A DNA stretch of 64,000 bases from Bacillus sp. S3 (GCF_005154805.1 NZ_CP039727.1:3407501-3471500), one strand, 5' to 3'. Counted from the first letter of the stretch, positions 44,361-52,264 are shown. Numbers and translations: made by a program. The notes: generated by a model from the sequence alone, not told the origin.

Positions 44361-44492
44361 CTATTGATCTAACTGCTTTAAAAATTCAATTTCCTTTTTC
44401 AATTTGTCATGTCTTTTACCGATAATAAACATATAAGCAAAAATTACCACCCAGGCAACAGAGTAAGCACCTAACATATATTCATAATTCAT
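44361..44492 (-). CDS. ccmD: CcmD-like heme exporter small subunit
   Basis: A 43-residue frame lies between ccmC and ccmG. It encodes one membrane helix (YMLGAYSVAWVVIFAYMFII) followed by a charged helix (GKRHDKLKKEIEFLKQLDQ). This layout, with the Y-x-x-x-AY-x-x-x-W pattern, is characteristic of CcmD, which helps release holo-CcmE from CcmABC. Two adjacent ATG codons exist (44495 and 44492) after GGAGGGG; the second has better spacing. It is the 13th base after the ccmC stop, so translation is probably coupled. Confidence 0.82.
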   Translation of the reverse strand: MNYEYMLGAYSVAWVVIFAYMFIIGKRHDKLKKEIEFLKQLDQ

Positions 44493-44504
44493 CATTAACC
44501 CCTC

Positions 44505-45269
44505 CTACTTATCTAATTGTTCTCTTAATTTTTCTTTATATTGTTCAACCTTAATTCTCATATTCTCAAATGATACTCCCTTTTGCAGAAGGTAGACATA
44601 AAGAATGGTAAATGCAGTTATGGTGATTAACAATGCTGCTAACATCGTATTTTCAATCCCACCGCCCTGTTGTGAAGGACCATCTCCGAAGACAATTGGG
44701 TGAAATTTCGTTTGCCACCACCGGATGGCGAAGAATACAATTGGAACATCGGCAAAACCGATAATACCAAAAACTGCGGAAAGCCGAGCCTTTTTATCCC
44801 ATACTCCATCCATTTGCCGAATCATAATATAGGCAATGTAAATAAAGAATAGAATTAATGTTGTAATTAACCGCGGCTCCCACACCCACCAAGTATTCCA
44901 GGCTGATCTAGCCCAAATCGGTCCTGTAGTTAAAACAATGATAGTGAATACAACACCGATTTCGGCTGAAACATATGCATAGGTGTCAAATATTCTTTTT
45001 CGCTTTATTAAGAACAAAATACTAAATACAAATGTGACAAAGAATGCCATAAAGGCAAGCCAGGCAGAACTAACATGGAAATAAAAGATTTTTTGTGCCG
45101 CGTGCATCGATTTTTCTTCCGCAGCAAAAATAAAAATAAAGTAGAGCGATACCAGCATCGAGATCACTGTGGCGCCAAACAAAATTTTTGATAGATTAGT
45201 TGGTTTGGCATCAGCCACCTCCGACCCACCAGTAAACACTGCTTTCTCCCGTTCGAGATTCATACTCAT
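44505..45269 (-). CDS. ccmC: Cytochrome c maturation heme-handling protein CcmC
   Basis: The 254-residue protein has about six membrane helices and the heme-handling tryptophan-rich (WWD) motif as WNTWWVWEPRL (about 124-134), with Glu replacing the usual Asp. Putative heme-ligand His residues are H65 in KIFYFHVSSAW and H190 in TKFHPIVF. CcmC loads heme onto CcmE. ATG at 45269 follows GGAGGTTTAAATC, 3 bp after ccmB. No comparable gene exists in the B. subtilis locus. Confidence 0.93.
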   Translation of the reverse strand: MSMNLEREKAVFTGGSEVADAKPTNLSKILFGATVISMLVSLYFIFIFAAEEKSMHAAQKIFYFHVSSAWLAFMAFFVTFVFSILFLIKRKRIFDTYAYVSAEIGVVFTIIVLTTGPIWARSAWNTWWVWEPRLITTLILFFIYIAYIMIRQMDGVWDKKARLSAVFGIIGFADVPIVFFAIRWWQTKFHPIVFGDGPSQQGGGIENTMLAALLITITAFTILYVYLLQKGVSFENMRIKVEQYKEKLREQLDK

Positions 45270-45272
45270 GAT

Positions 45273-45953
45273 TTAAACCTCCAGCACGTAATCTATTAAT
45301 AAGAAACAAACAACAAAGAAAATAACATCATACGCCGTGACCAATTGGATCCAAGCAATAGCGCTTGGCAGCTTTTCCATATTTGATAAAATGATTTTCG
45401 TTGCTTGAACAACTCCGATTAAAATCGGTGTTGTAATTGGAAAAAGTAATAACGGCAGCAGCATTTCACTGCTTTTAGAGTTAGCGGCAAGGGCAGCTAA
45501 AAATGTTCCGATTGCAATAAATCCAAAGCTTCCTAAGAAAATCGTTAATACAAAATATGGGATACTGCCAAAAAATTTAAAATCAAATAACAAAAATAAA
45601 AACGGGATGGAAACCAATTCTACTACAAGCATCATCGTAAAATTTGCCAGAAACTTTCCTAAATAAATGCTGGCTCCCTCCATAGGTGCAACCAATAAGC
45701 CCTGCATCGTATCATTTCGTTGTTCCGAAATAAACGATCGATTCAGTCCCAAAATTCCGGCAAATACAATAATGACCCAAATAACACCAGGTATAACAGC
45801 TTTTGTCGTGTTATTAGCCGGGTCAAAAGCAAAACTAAAAACGACAATTACCAAGCCGGCGAAAATAATTTGTGTTGTCAGTATTTGTTTTGTTTTTAAT
45901 TCTGAATATAAATCCTTTTTGGCTAATAGGAGGGCTGTTCGAATAAGATTCAT
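45273..45953 (-). CDS. ccmB: Heme exporter / CcmABCD complex membrane protein CcmB
   Basis: The 226-residue protein has six predicted membrane helices and CcmB-family signatures: KDLYSELKTKQIL near the N-terminus, FISEQRNDTMQGLLVAPM and GFIAIGTFLAALAANSKSSE. With CcmA and CcmC it forms the ABC complex that frees heme-bound CcmE. ATG overlaps the ccmA stop by 4 bp (ATGA). Confidence 0.92.
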   Translation of the reverse strand: MNLIRTALLLAKKDLYSELKTKQILTTQIIFAGLVIVVFSFAFDPANNTTKAVIPGVIWVIIVFAGILGLNRSFISEQRNDTMQGLLVAPMEGASIYLGKFLANFTMMLVVELVSIPFLFLLFDFKFFGSIPYFVLTIFLGSFGFIAIGTFLAALAANSKSSEMLLPLLLFPITTPILIGVVQATKIILSNMEKLPSAIAWIQLVTAYDVIFFVVCFLLIDYVLEV

Positions 45954-46654
45954 GATACACCCTCCACTTGATGATGATATTTATCAGATACATAGACTAA
46001 GTTGCGATTCTCAATCTTAAAGTCATCTACAATCTTTCCATTTTTCACTATAATGACACGGTCGCAAATTTCTGCGGCCTGTTTAAAATCATGAGTTACC
46101 ATTAGGGTCGTTGTTCCTTTTTCTTTCATCGTTAGGATGACATTGTTCAAAATCGAAATAGCTCCCTGATCCAGGCCAGTATGCGGCTCATCTAAAAGCA
46201 GTATCTCCGGATCATGAACAATCGCGCGGGCTATGGCAATCCTCTGAATCATTCCACGTGAAAAGTTCTTGACTGGTTCATTTAAGAAAAAGGATAACCC
46301 TACCTCTTTTACAAGCTTAATGGCTTTTTGTTCGACATCTTTTACCCCATAAATATTTCCAAAGAAAATGAGATTTTCTAATGGGGAGTAATGATCATAC
46401 AGCAAGCTGGAATGAGGTAAATAACCTAATAACTTCTTTACTTCGATATGGTTCTTTTTCATCTCGAGACCATTTACCAACACATTCCCTGAAGTGGGCT
46501 TAATTAAGGTTGCCAATACCTTTAGAAGCGTACTTTTACCAGCACCGTTTGGTCCCAATATGGCTACCGTTTCCCCTTTTTTAATTGAGAGGTCAACTCC
46601 ACGCAAGATTTGCTTATTATCAGCTTGCTTCGTCAGCTTTTTTATTTCTATCAT
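45950..46654 (-). CDS. ccmA: Cytochrome c maturation ABC ATPase CcmA
   Basis: The 234-residue ATPase has Walker A GPNGAGKSTLLK (36-47), ABC signature NFSRGMIQRIAIARAI, Walker B ILLLDEPHTGLD and switch VTHDFKQA. The FSRGM form of the signature is typical of CcmA. It powers release of heme-CcmE from CcmC. ATG at 46654 follows AGGAGGGACTCAG. Confidence 0.92.
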   Translation of the reverse strand: MIEIKKLTKQADNKQILRGVDLSIKKGETVAILGPNGAGKSTLLKVLATLIKPTSGNVLVNGLEMKKNHIEVKKLLGYLPHSSLLYDHYSPLENLIFFGNIYGVKDVEQKAIKLVKEVGLSFFLNEPVKNFSRGMIQRIAIARAIVHDPEILLLDEPHTGLDQGAISILNNVILTMKEKGTTTLMVTHDFKQAAEICDRVIIVKNGKIVDDFKIENRNLVYVSDKYHHQVEGVS

Positions 46655-46677
46655 CTGAGTCCCTCCTGCTACAGCTG

Positions 46678-47673
46678 CTACTCAACAAAATTACGCAGAT
46701 TTACTTTAACTTGGAATAAATGCTGTTTATATGCAGCAAGCTTCCTCTTGTACTCCTCCTCGGATAGCTTTCCATCTCCAAAGGTTTCTTCCAATTCTAT
46801 GATCTTATCCATAATCGCTTTTTGTTTTGCCATTAATTGCTTAAAGGCTTTCTCTTCCTGATCTGCCCCGAGTTTCTCCTCTTCCAATCTTGCTTTTCTT
46901 CTAAAATAAGCAAAATAGCCGATTGCCGCGATAATAATGGCACCAATAATAATCAAAAAGACGTGTGGGTTAAAGCGATGTAATGGCGATTGAGCCCACA
47001 TCCTTAAATGACCGGGATTATGAAAAGCAGGTGCCGTATGTGTCACAGAGCTATTTTTTCCACCTTCATTTGTTGCCGTTGCGTCTTTTGCCGCTTCTGC
47101 AGGAGGCTGCTTGTCTTTGTTATACACCAGCGTAATGGGTTGATTTTCCTTTATCCCTTCAATACTGTATCCAAAGTAATTTTGGTCATCAAATTTGAAA
47201 AGCCCTTGGCTGGTCGCTTCTGCACCCTTAACCTCAATACTGCCTCTGCCCTCCGGTACGAGGATTTGCATGATTTGAACCGGGTAATTGACAGTTAGAT
47301 TAATTTCTTCCCCTTTCGGCATTCTATAGCTATATGGCAGCACCATAGTTTGATTTGCCGGGACTGGGGTGGTTGTAATAAAACCATGATCTACTTCTTT
47401 AAACGCAATCTTATTGTCTAAAAAATTGAGGTCCTTTGCACCGATAGGCAGTGTAACTTTTAATACGGCCTCATTCTTGCCATCTCCGGTATATTCTTCA
47501 GCAACGGTATTCGTATAGTTCACCATATTCATCAAATTGGTTGAGCCATCTTCAGCAGGGCTCAAAACAATGTAATGCATATCCACTGTAATCTTTGACT
47601 CTGATGCCGCCAATCCTTGGAACGGAATGAACAACATCAAGCCTAGGAAGAAGACTGTGATTTTCTTGATCAC
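46678..47673 (-). CDS. Uncharacterised membrane protein of the ccm operon (signal, beta domain, His-rich stalk, TM, helical tail)
   Basis: The 331-residue protein is not recognised as a known family. Visible parts: signal peptide (1-22, ending GLAAS), a beta-rich extracytoplasmic region (about 25-185), a low-complexity linker, a His-rich stalk (H212, H218, H222, H232, H237) directly before one membrane helix (238-256), then a charged coiled-coil tail ending with a helical hairpin LEETFGDGKLSEEEYKRKL. GTG start at 47673 after AAAGGGGGAAA overlaps the ccmI-like gene by 4 bp, and ccmA follows after 23 bp. The context implies a role in heme or apocytochrome handling; this is inference. It has the same layout as the gene at 51042-52091. 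Confidence 0.85.
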   Translation of the reverse strand: MIKKITVFFLGLMLFIPFQGLAASESKITVDMHYIVLSPAEDGSTNLMNMVNYTNTVAEEYTGDGKNEAVLKVTLPIGAKDLNFLDNKIAFKEVDHGFITTTPVPANQTMVLPYSYRMPKGEEINLTVNYPVQIMQILVPEGRGSIEVKGAEATSQGLFKFDDQNYFGYSIEGIKENQPITLVYNKDKQPPAEAAKDATATNEGGKNSSVTHTAPAFHNPGHLRMWAQSPLHRFNPHVFLIIIGAIIIAAIGYFAYFRRKARLEEEKLGADQEEKAFKQLMAKQKAIMDKIIELEETFGDGKLSEEEYKRKLAAYKQHLFQVKVNLRNFVE

Positions 47674-48050
47674 TTTCCTTCCCCCTTTTTGTTCTTATAG
47701 CTTTTCATTTGCGCTTCAATTTCTTTTTCCACTTCAGCCATTAAATCCTGATCAACAGTAGTTACCACCACTTGTTCTTCTTCCTTCATAATACTAGCCA
47801 CTTCTTTTTCGTATTGTTTCTTTAAATTTTTATAATCTGCATGCGAAATTTTATCCATTCTGTACTCAAATTCAATCTCATTGAGCGTTGTCAAAAGTGC
47901 TTCTTTGGTTGTCACCAAATCCTGTCCCTTTGAACCAGCATGAAAGTGCATGAAAGGGCTCCAATTAAATAATGGTGATACGATTAGAAATAGACATACA
48001 AGTGCCAACGCGGCAGTGAATATCATTGATATGATTGAAATATCGTGCAT
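47670..48050 (-). CDS. CcmI-like small membrane protein
   Basis: The ~126-residue protein has one N-terminal membrane helix (IISMIFTAALALVCLFLIV) and a cytosolic helical region with LLTTLNEIEFEYRMDKISHADYKNL. It resembles the N-terminal part of CcmI/CycH (LRDLEFD...GKLSxEDY pattern), the apocytochrome chaperone, but lacks its TPR part. ATG at 48050 is preferred since GTG at 48059 is only 2 nt after AGG. Position between ccmH and the unknown 46678 gene supports the call, which remains tentative. Confidence 0.65.
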   Translation of the reverse strand: MHDISIISMIFTAALALVCLFLIVSPLFNWSPFMHFHAGSKGQDLVTTKEALLTTLNEIEFEYRMDKISHADYKNLKKQYEKEVASIMKEEEQVVVTTVDQDLMAEVEKEIEAQMKSYKNKKGEGK

Positions 48051-48062
48051 TTTGTTCACATC

Positions 48063-48566
48063 CTAAAGATACTTTTTGCGTTCCTCATCGATCATCGAAG
48101 AAAGGATTTCCCCTTCTACTTCATCCTCTCTGTTCTCGTATTCATTGACTACAACATCTGTGCCTTTTTTCTTCACCCATTTACGGATAATGAAAAACAC
48201 AGCGATTCCTGCTGCACCTAATACAACAAATGGGAGGACCCATGCGGTTAGGCTAAATCCACTTTTTTCGGGTGAGGTTAATATCTCTTCTCCATAAATA
48301 TTGATGTAATATTCACGAATTTTATCCTTATCCCAGCCTTTGTTCATCATTTCAACAAGGTCCGCTTTAAATTCTGTCGTTAAATTACAGGTATTAGGAT
48401 CACATTCATAATGATCCTGTCCACAGCCGCAAGTGCATGCGAATTGCTGGGCAACCGCTTTGAATTCAGGAGATTTATAGTCAAATTGTTTTGCTTCCAC
48501 TCGAATGAACGATCCTTGAAAAATAAACGCAATGATGAGGAGCCCAAGATAAATTTTATTTCTCAT
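48063..48566 (-). CDS. ccmH: Cytochrome c maturation protein CcmH (Cys-rich variant)
   Basis: The 167-residue protein has a signal/anchor (IYLGLLIIAFIFQGSFIRVEA), a three-helix CcmH domain and a C-terminal membrane helix (AWVLPFVVLGAAGIAVFFII). The redox motif is ACTCGCGQ (C44, C46, C48) instead of LRCxxC, with two more Cys at C55 and C60. The following ADLVEMMNKGWDKDKIREYY and INIYGEEILTSP fit CcmH. It would reduce or hold apocytochrome thiols. ATG at 48566 follows AGAGGTG, 1 bp after the ccmF stop; the frame extends 30 codons into ccmF without a ribosome-binding site. Confidence 0.85.
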   Translation of the reverse strand: MRNKIYLGLLIIAFIFQGSFIRVEAKQFDYKSPEFKAVAQQFACTCGCGQDHYECDPNTCNLTTEFKADLVEMMNKGWDKDKIREYYINIYGEEILTSPEKSGFSLTAWVLPFVVLGAAGIAVFFIIRKWVKKKGTDVVVNEYENREDEVEGEILSSMIDEERKKYL

Positions 48567-48567
48567 T

Positions 48568-50550
48568 TTACGACACCTCTTTGCGGACTCCAGTGTATCT
48601 TGGAGTGACATTTCCATATTTTCCGTTCCAAACAGCAAACAGTGCACCGATAACAATCATGAAGGATCCAAACCATAACCAGTTCATCATCGGGTTAATT
48701 TTCACAATAAAGGTAGCTTTACCGTCATCTTCCCAGGCGCTTAACACAATATATAGATCTTCCTTTAAGGAAGAAATGATGGCTACTTCTGAAGAAGGCT
48801 GCTCCCAGTTGCCATAAAAAACTTTTTCCGGCTGGAATGTACCTAATTTTTTTCCATTCCTAAATACAGTTATATCTGCATAGACAATATCGTTAATGCC
48901 TTCTCGCTTTTGATCAAGCCTCTCATAGTTAAGGCGGTAATCTTTCAATTCAATCGATTGGCCTAAAGAAACAGTTTTCATCGTCTCTAGGTCATAGTTT
49001 TGTGAACCAATGATACCCATGGTTATGAACGCAATTCCAAGGTGAACGATATACCCGCCATAACGGCGGCGATTGCGGATCATCAGGCGGTACAACGCCA
49101 CAATTGGCGTTTCTTTCGTCATTTTCCTTCTAGCCTTAACCCCTCTATAAAACTCTAAGAAGTGGGTAATTAATAGGAGAATGATAACCCCGTAGCCAAT
49201 GACGGCCCATGCTTTTTGAATCCCAAGCACAACCATTAATGCCATGCCAACAATAGCCAGGATTGCTGGAATCATGAAGTTCTTCCTAAGATTCTTGACT
49301 GTTGAACGCTGCCATGCCAAGAGCGGACATACCGCCATGACAAACATCATCGATAAAAGAATAGGTGCCTCTACTTTATTAAAGAATGGCAGACCAACTG
49401 TTACTTTCGTTCCGCGTATAGCTTCTGACACAAGTGGAAAAACGGTTCCCCAGAATACAGCAAACGCTGCTCCAACCAATAATAGATTGTTAATCAAGAA
49501 GCTGCTCTCTTTAGACACAAAGGAATTGAACTCCCCTGCACTGCGTTTTAGCAGATTGTAACGGCTCATTAACACATATAATGCTAGAATGACAGCTACG
49601 CCCATGAAGATTAAGAAGTATAAACCTAAATTGGAATTTGCAAAAGCATGGACTGATGTCAGTACTCCACTTCGGACAAGAAAGGTTCCAAAAAGTGTTA
49701 ATGCATAGGAAACAATAATTAAGCTGATATTCCATACTTTCAGCATGTTTTTACGCTCTTGAATCATCACGGAATGTAAGAACGCAGTAGCAGTTAACCA
49801 TGGCATGAAGGATGCATTTTCAACTGGATCCCATGCCCAATAGCCGCCCCAGCCAAGTTCTACATATGCCCACTGACCGCCAAAGATATTTCCAAGGCTT
49901 AAGAATAGCCAAGCAATGATCGTCCAGCGTCTAGTCATTTTAATCCAGAAATCATCAACATTTTTCAAAATCAGTGCTGCCATGGCAAAGGCAAAAGGTA
50001 CGGCAAGCCCGACGTATCCAAGATAAAGAGTCACAGGATGTATGATCATTCCAGGGTTCTGGAGCATTGGGTTTAACCCTTTTCCTTCAATTGGAACGGT
50101 ATCCAATAAAATGAATGGCTTTGCGACAAATCCAAGGATGAAGAAGAAGAAAACCGCGTTGGCCATTAAAATGGCCGAGATGTATGGAACCATAGGATTT
50201 CCTTTGAGTTTCCTCGAAAAGGCTATCATGATCATGTAAAGAGTTAAGAAAAATGTCCACAATAGCAAGGAACCGGCATTACCAGCCCACAAGGCGGTAA
50301 GCTTATAAATGATTGGCAGCTCGCTGCTTGTGTAATCACTTACGTATTCATATTGGAACTGTGATGTTGCTAAAAGGTAGAACATCGAAAGCATAGCAAA
50401 TGTTGTACAAACAAATAATGCAACCATTGCACCTTTGCCGCTATTGACGAGTTTTTGATTTTTTGTACTAATCCCCAGGGTAAGTATGAGGAGCGAATAG
50501 ATAGCAATAACTAAACCCAAATAAATTGTTGCGTTAGCAAATAAAAACAT
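48568..50550 (-). CDS. ccmF: Cytochrome c heme lyase CcmF
   Basis: The 660-residue protein has about 15 membrane helices. The WWD heme motif reads WGGYWAWDPVENASFMPW (about 234-251). Conserved His residues include H171 (GMIIHPVTLYLGYVG) and H259 (FLHSVMIQERK). A large soluble segment near the C-terminus (about 525-620) is typical. CcmF ligates heme from CcmE to the CXXCH of apocytochromes. ATG follows GAAGGTGACGAA. Its full length and intact motifs show a working System I ligase rather than a remnant. Confidence 0.95.
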   Translation of the reverse strand: MFLFANATIYLGLVIAIYSLLILTLGISTKNQKLVNSGKGAMVALFVCTTFAMLSMFYLLATSQFQYEYVSDYTSSELPIIYKLTALWAGNAGSLLLWTFFLTLYMIMIAFSRKLKGNPMVPYISAILMANAVFFFFILGFVAKPFILLDTVPIEGKGLNPMLQNPGMIIHPVTLYLGYVGLAVPFAFAMAALILKNVDDFWIKMTRRWTIIAWLFLSLGNIFGGQWAYVELGWGGYWAWDPVENASFMPWLTATAFLHSVMIQERKNMLKVWNISLIIVSYALTLFGTFLVRSGVLTSVHAFANSNLGLYFLIFMGVAVILALYVLMSRYNLLKRSAGEFNSFVSKESSFLINNLLLVGAAFAVFWGTVFPLVSEAIRGTKVTVGLPFFNKVEAPILLSMMFVMAVCPLLAWQRSTVKNLRKNFMIPAILAIVGMALMVVLGIQKAWAVIGYGVIILLLITHFLEFYRGVKARRKMTKETPIVALYRLMIRNRRRYGGYIVHLGIAFITMGIIGSQNYDLETMKTVSLGQSIELKDYRLNYERLDQKREGINDIVYADITVFRNGKKLGTFQPEKVFYGNWEQPSSEVAIISSLKEDLYIVLSAWEDDGKATFIVKINPMMNWLWFGSFMIVIGALFAVWNGKYGNVTPRYTGVRKEVS

Positions 50551-50575
50551 TTCGTCACCTTCTTAACTTAGCCTG

Positions 50576-51028
50576 TTATTTTTCATTCGGTGGTTGATTT
50601 AACTTTTCTTTATGTGTATCAGGATCATAATCGTCCATGTCTTTTCCTTCATATTTCGACGGGCATCTTGTCTTCACAGATTCTGCTTCAAATGTATCCG
50701 TTTTAGTAGGAGCCCCTTGGAGAATGGTAATAACTCCTTCTGAGAAGTTATCAGGCTTGGGCCCGTTGTGAATGACGTGCATAATATTGCCCTCGTTGTC
50801 TTTAACATCAAATTTCAATTCAATTTTGTCCGGATTCCATTTTATCGAGTCTTCGATTAATAATCCTTCGACCGTTACAAAATCGTCTTTATGCTGCTCT
50901 TGTGTCGCCAATAATTCTTTCAATGTCAGCTCAACTCCACTCGAACCCGGGGTTGCAGCCATAAGAAGGAAAACAATCGCGCCTGCAATAATAAATCCGC
51001 CGAGCATCACAATCGTATTTTTTTTCAC
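50576..51028 (-). CDS. ccmE: Heme chaperone CcmE, CxxxY variant
   Basis: The ~150-residue protein has one N-terminal membrane helix (TIVMLGGFIIAGAIVFLLMA) and an OB-fold domain (VTVEGLLIEDSIKWNPDKIE, IMHVIHNGPKPDNFSEG). The heme-attachment motif near the C-terminus is RCPSKYEG, giving C122-x3-Y126 in place of the classical HxxxY. CxxxY forms of CcmE are known from archaea and some anaerobes such as Desulfovibrio. It carries heme from CcmC to CcmF. GTG at 51028 follows GAGGTGG with 5-8 nt spacing and is preferred to GTG at 51037. Confidence 0.92.
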   Translation of the reverse strand: MKKNTIVMLGGFIIAGAIVFLLMAATPGSSGVELTLKELLATQEQHKDDFVTVEGLLIEDSIKWNPDKIELKFDVKDNEGNIMHVIHNGPKPDNFSEGVITILQGAPTKTDTFEAESVKTRCPSKYEGKDMDDYDPDTHKEKLNQPPNEK

Positions 51029-51041
51029 TTTACCCACCTCA

Positions 51042-52091
51042 TTAAATTAATTTTTTCATTTCTTCTTCGTACATTTCTTGATCTATTTTTCCTGTTAAGA
51101 GCTTTTTACGCAGCTCTTTCTTTTCTTCCGCATTAGCTGACTTGTTAACCTTTTTGGCAGCAGTTTGTTTTGACTGTGGTTTATGTTTTGAACTGTTAGC
51201 AGTTGTCCCTGTTCGCGCATTCCCTTTTAAACCGAGAAAGACAAAGAGTCCGGCAATGATCAGGGCAATTCCAATAATTGAGGCACCGCCTACTCCGATT
51301 ATGGGACGTTTAGAGTTGTTGTTAGTACCTCCTTTAATCACTTGGTCTGTGGCAGTCACACCGCTATGGTTCTCATCATTAGGCGGCTGCACTTTGTTGA
51401 TAGCTTCCATGGTAGATTCTGTGCCTTCTTTCTTATAAGAAAAGGAGTACTTCAGATTCTCTCCAGCCTTGACATTTTTGTATTGGTAGTAATATAGCTC
51501 TTCGCCATATTCATTCTTTGTTTTATTTTCTGTCTTTGGCTCAAGCTTAATTTCCTTTGCCTCCATTGGTGCGTAAAAGATAACATCCAATTGTTCGATT
51601 TCAGCATGATTGATTAGCTGATATGTAAAGCTCTTTTTATCGGTAATGTCGATCGCTTTTGTGTAATACTCGATGACAAATTTATATGTCTCGTTACTCT
51701 TGATTGCCTTAGCGGGCTTCCAGGTCACAATTCCCTTTTCTTTATCAACATCGTAGGGACGTTGGACTTCCGGTTTATTTTCTTCAGGAAATTCTGCCAC
51801 TAAAAAAGCTTCAAATCCCTTATCCATTGCTGGAACGGGAATGGATATTTTCCCATCATAATCTTGGCCGCTCTTGTTCGTAATCGTTCCGTATTGGCCT
51901 ATTAATAAGGATGGAATATCTCTTGATTCCCAATCCTCCGGGTAATCAAACTCAGGCATAACCTGTACTTGCATTTCCTTAATTGGGAATTTCTCAGCCT
52001 GAAAGTCTGTTTCAGCACTTGCATTTGGGCTGATTAAACTAGTTAAGAATAATGCGATCACGAACAATGCCAGCCACTTTTTCTTAATCAT
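51042..52091 (-). CDS. Uncharacterised membrane protein heading the ccm operon (signal, beta domain, TM, SHOCT-like tail)
   Basis: The 349-residue protein is not recognised. It has a signal peptide (1-28, SPNASAE cleavage region), a beta-rich extracytoplasmic region (about 35-222, with GTITNKSGQDYDGKISIPVP), a linker, one membrane helix (264-287), a basic linker and a C-terminal helical hairpin KKELRKKLLTGKIDQEMYEE that resembles SHOCT domains. ATG at 52091 follows AGGAGG by 6 nt. It is the first gene of the ccm operon, 14 bp before ccmE. Architecture parallels the gene at 46678-47673. A role in heme delivery or apocytochrome handling is inferred only from context. Confidence 0.85.
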   Translation of the reverse strand: MIKKKWLALFVIALFLTSLISPNASAETDFQAEKFPIKEMQVQVMPEFDYPEDWESRDIPSLLIGQYGTITNKSGQDYDGKISIPVPAMDKGFEAFLVAEFPEENKPEVQRPYDVDKEKGIVTWKPAKAIKSNETYKFVIEYYTKAIDITDKKSFTYQLINHAEIEQLDVIFYAPMEAKEIKLEPKTENKTKNEYGEELYYYQYKNVKAGENLKYSFSYKKEGTESTMEAINKVQPPNDENHSGVTATDQVIKGGTNNNSKRPIIGVGGASIIGIALIIAGLFVFLGLKGNARTGTTANSSKHKPQSKQTAAKKVNKSANAEEKKELRKKLLTGKIDQEMYEEEMKKLI

Positions 52092-52163
52092 ATACATCCT
52101 CCTTGACCCTCAAATCTCATTCGTAGAAGGTACTGATTTTCACTATAGTCCTCTTTGAAATAA

Positions 52164-52178
52164 ATATAATCGTTATCA
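52164..52178. promoter_or_regulatory. Fur/PerR-like box upstream of the ccm operon
   Basis: TGATAAC-G-ATTATAT on the minus strand matches the Fur 7-1-7 consensus TGATAATNATTATCA at 11 of 14 fixed positions. It overlaps a possible -10 (TTATAT/TATATT), with a poor -35 (TCGACA) 18 bp upstream. Weak but plausible for a heme-linked operon. Confidence 0.35.
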
Positions 52179-52202
52179 CTCTCCAGTTGTCGACTCACTC
52201 TT

Positions 52203-52264
52203 GAACATTTTGTTAAGTGAGGAAAAACGTTACGATTTCGACAAAAAACTACCACAAAATGTTC
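52203..52264. promoter_or_regulatory. Long-spaced 11-bp inverted repeat upstream of the ccm operon
   Basis: GAACATTTTGT (52203-52213) and ACAAAATGTTC (52254-52264) are perfect inverted copies 40 bp apart. The spacer holds a TTTTGTCGAAA-type Spo0A box (minus strand). The right arm carries a TTGTGAA half-site (minus strand) like those of ResD or Rex. The regulator is unknown. Confidence 0.4.
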
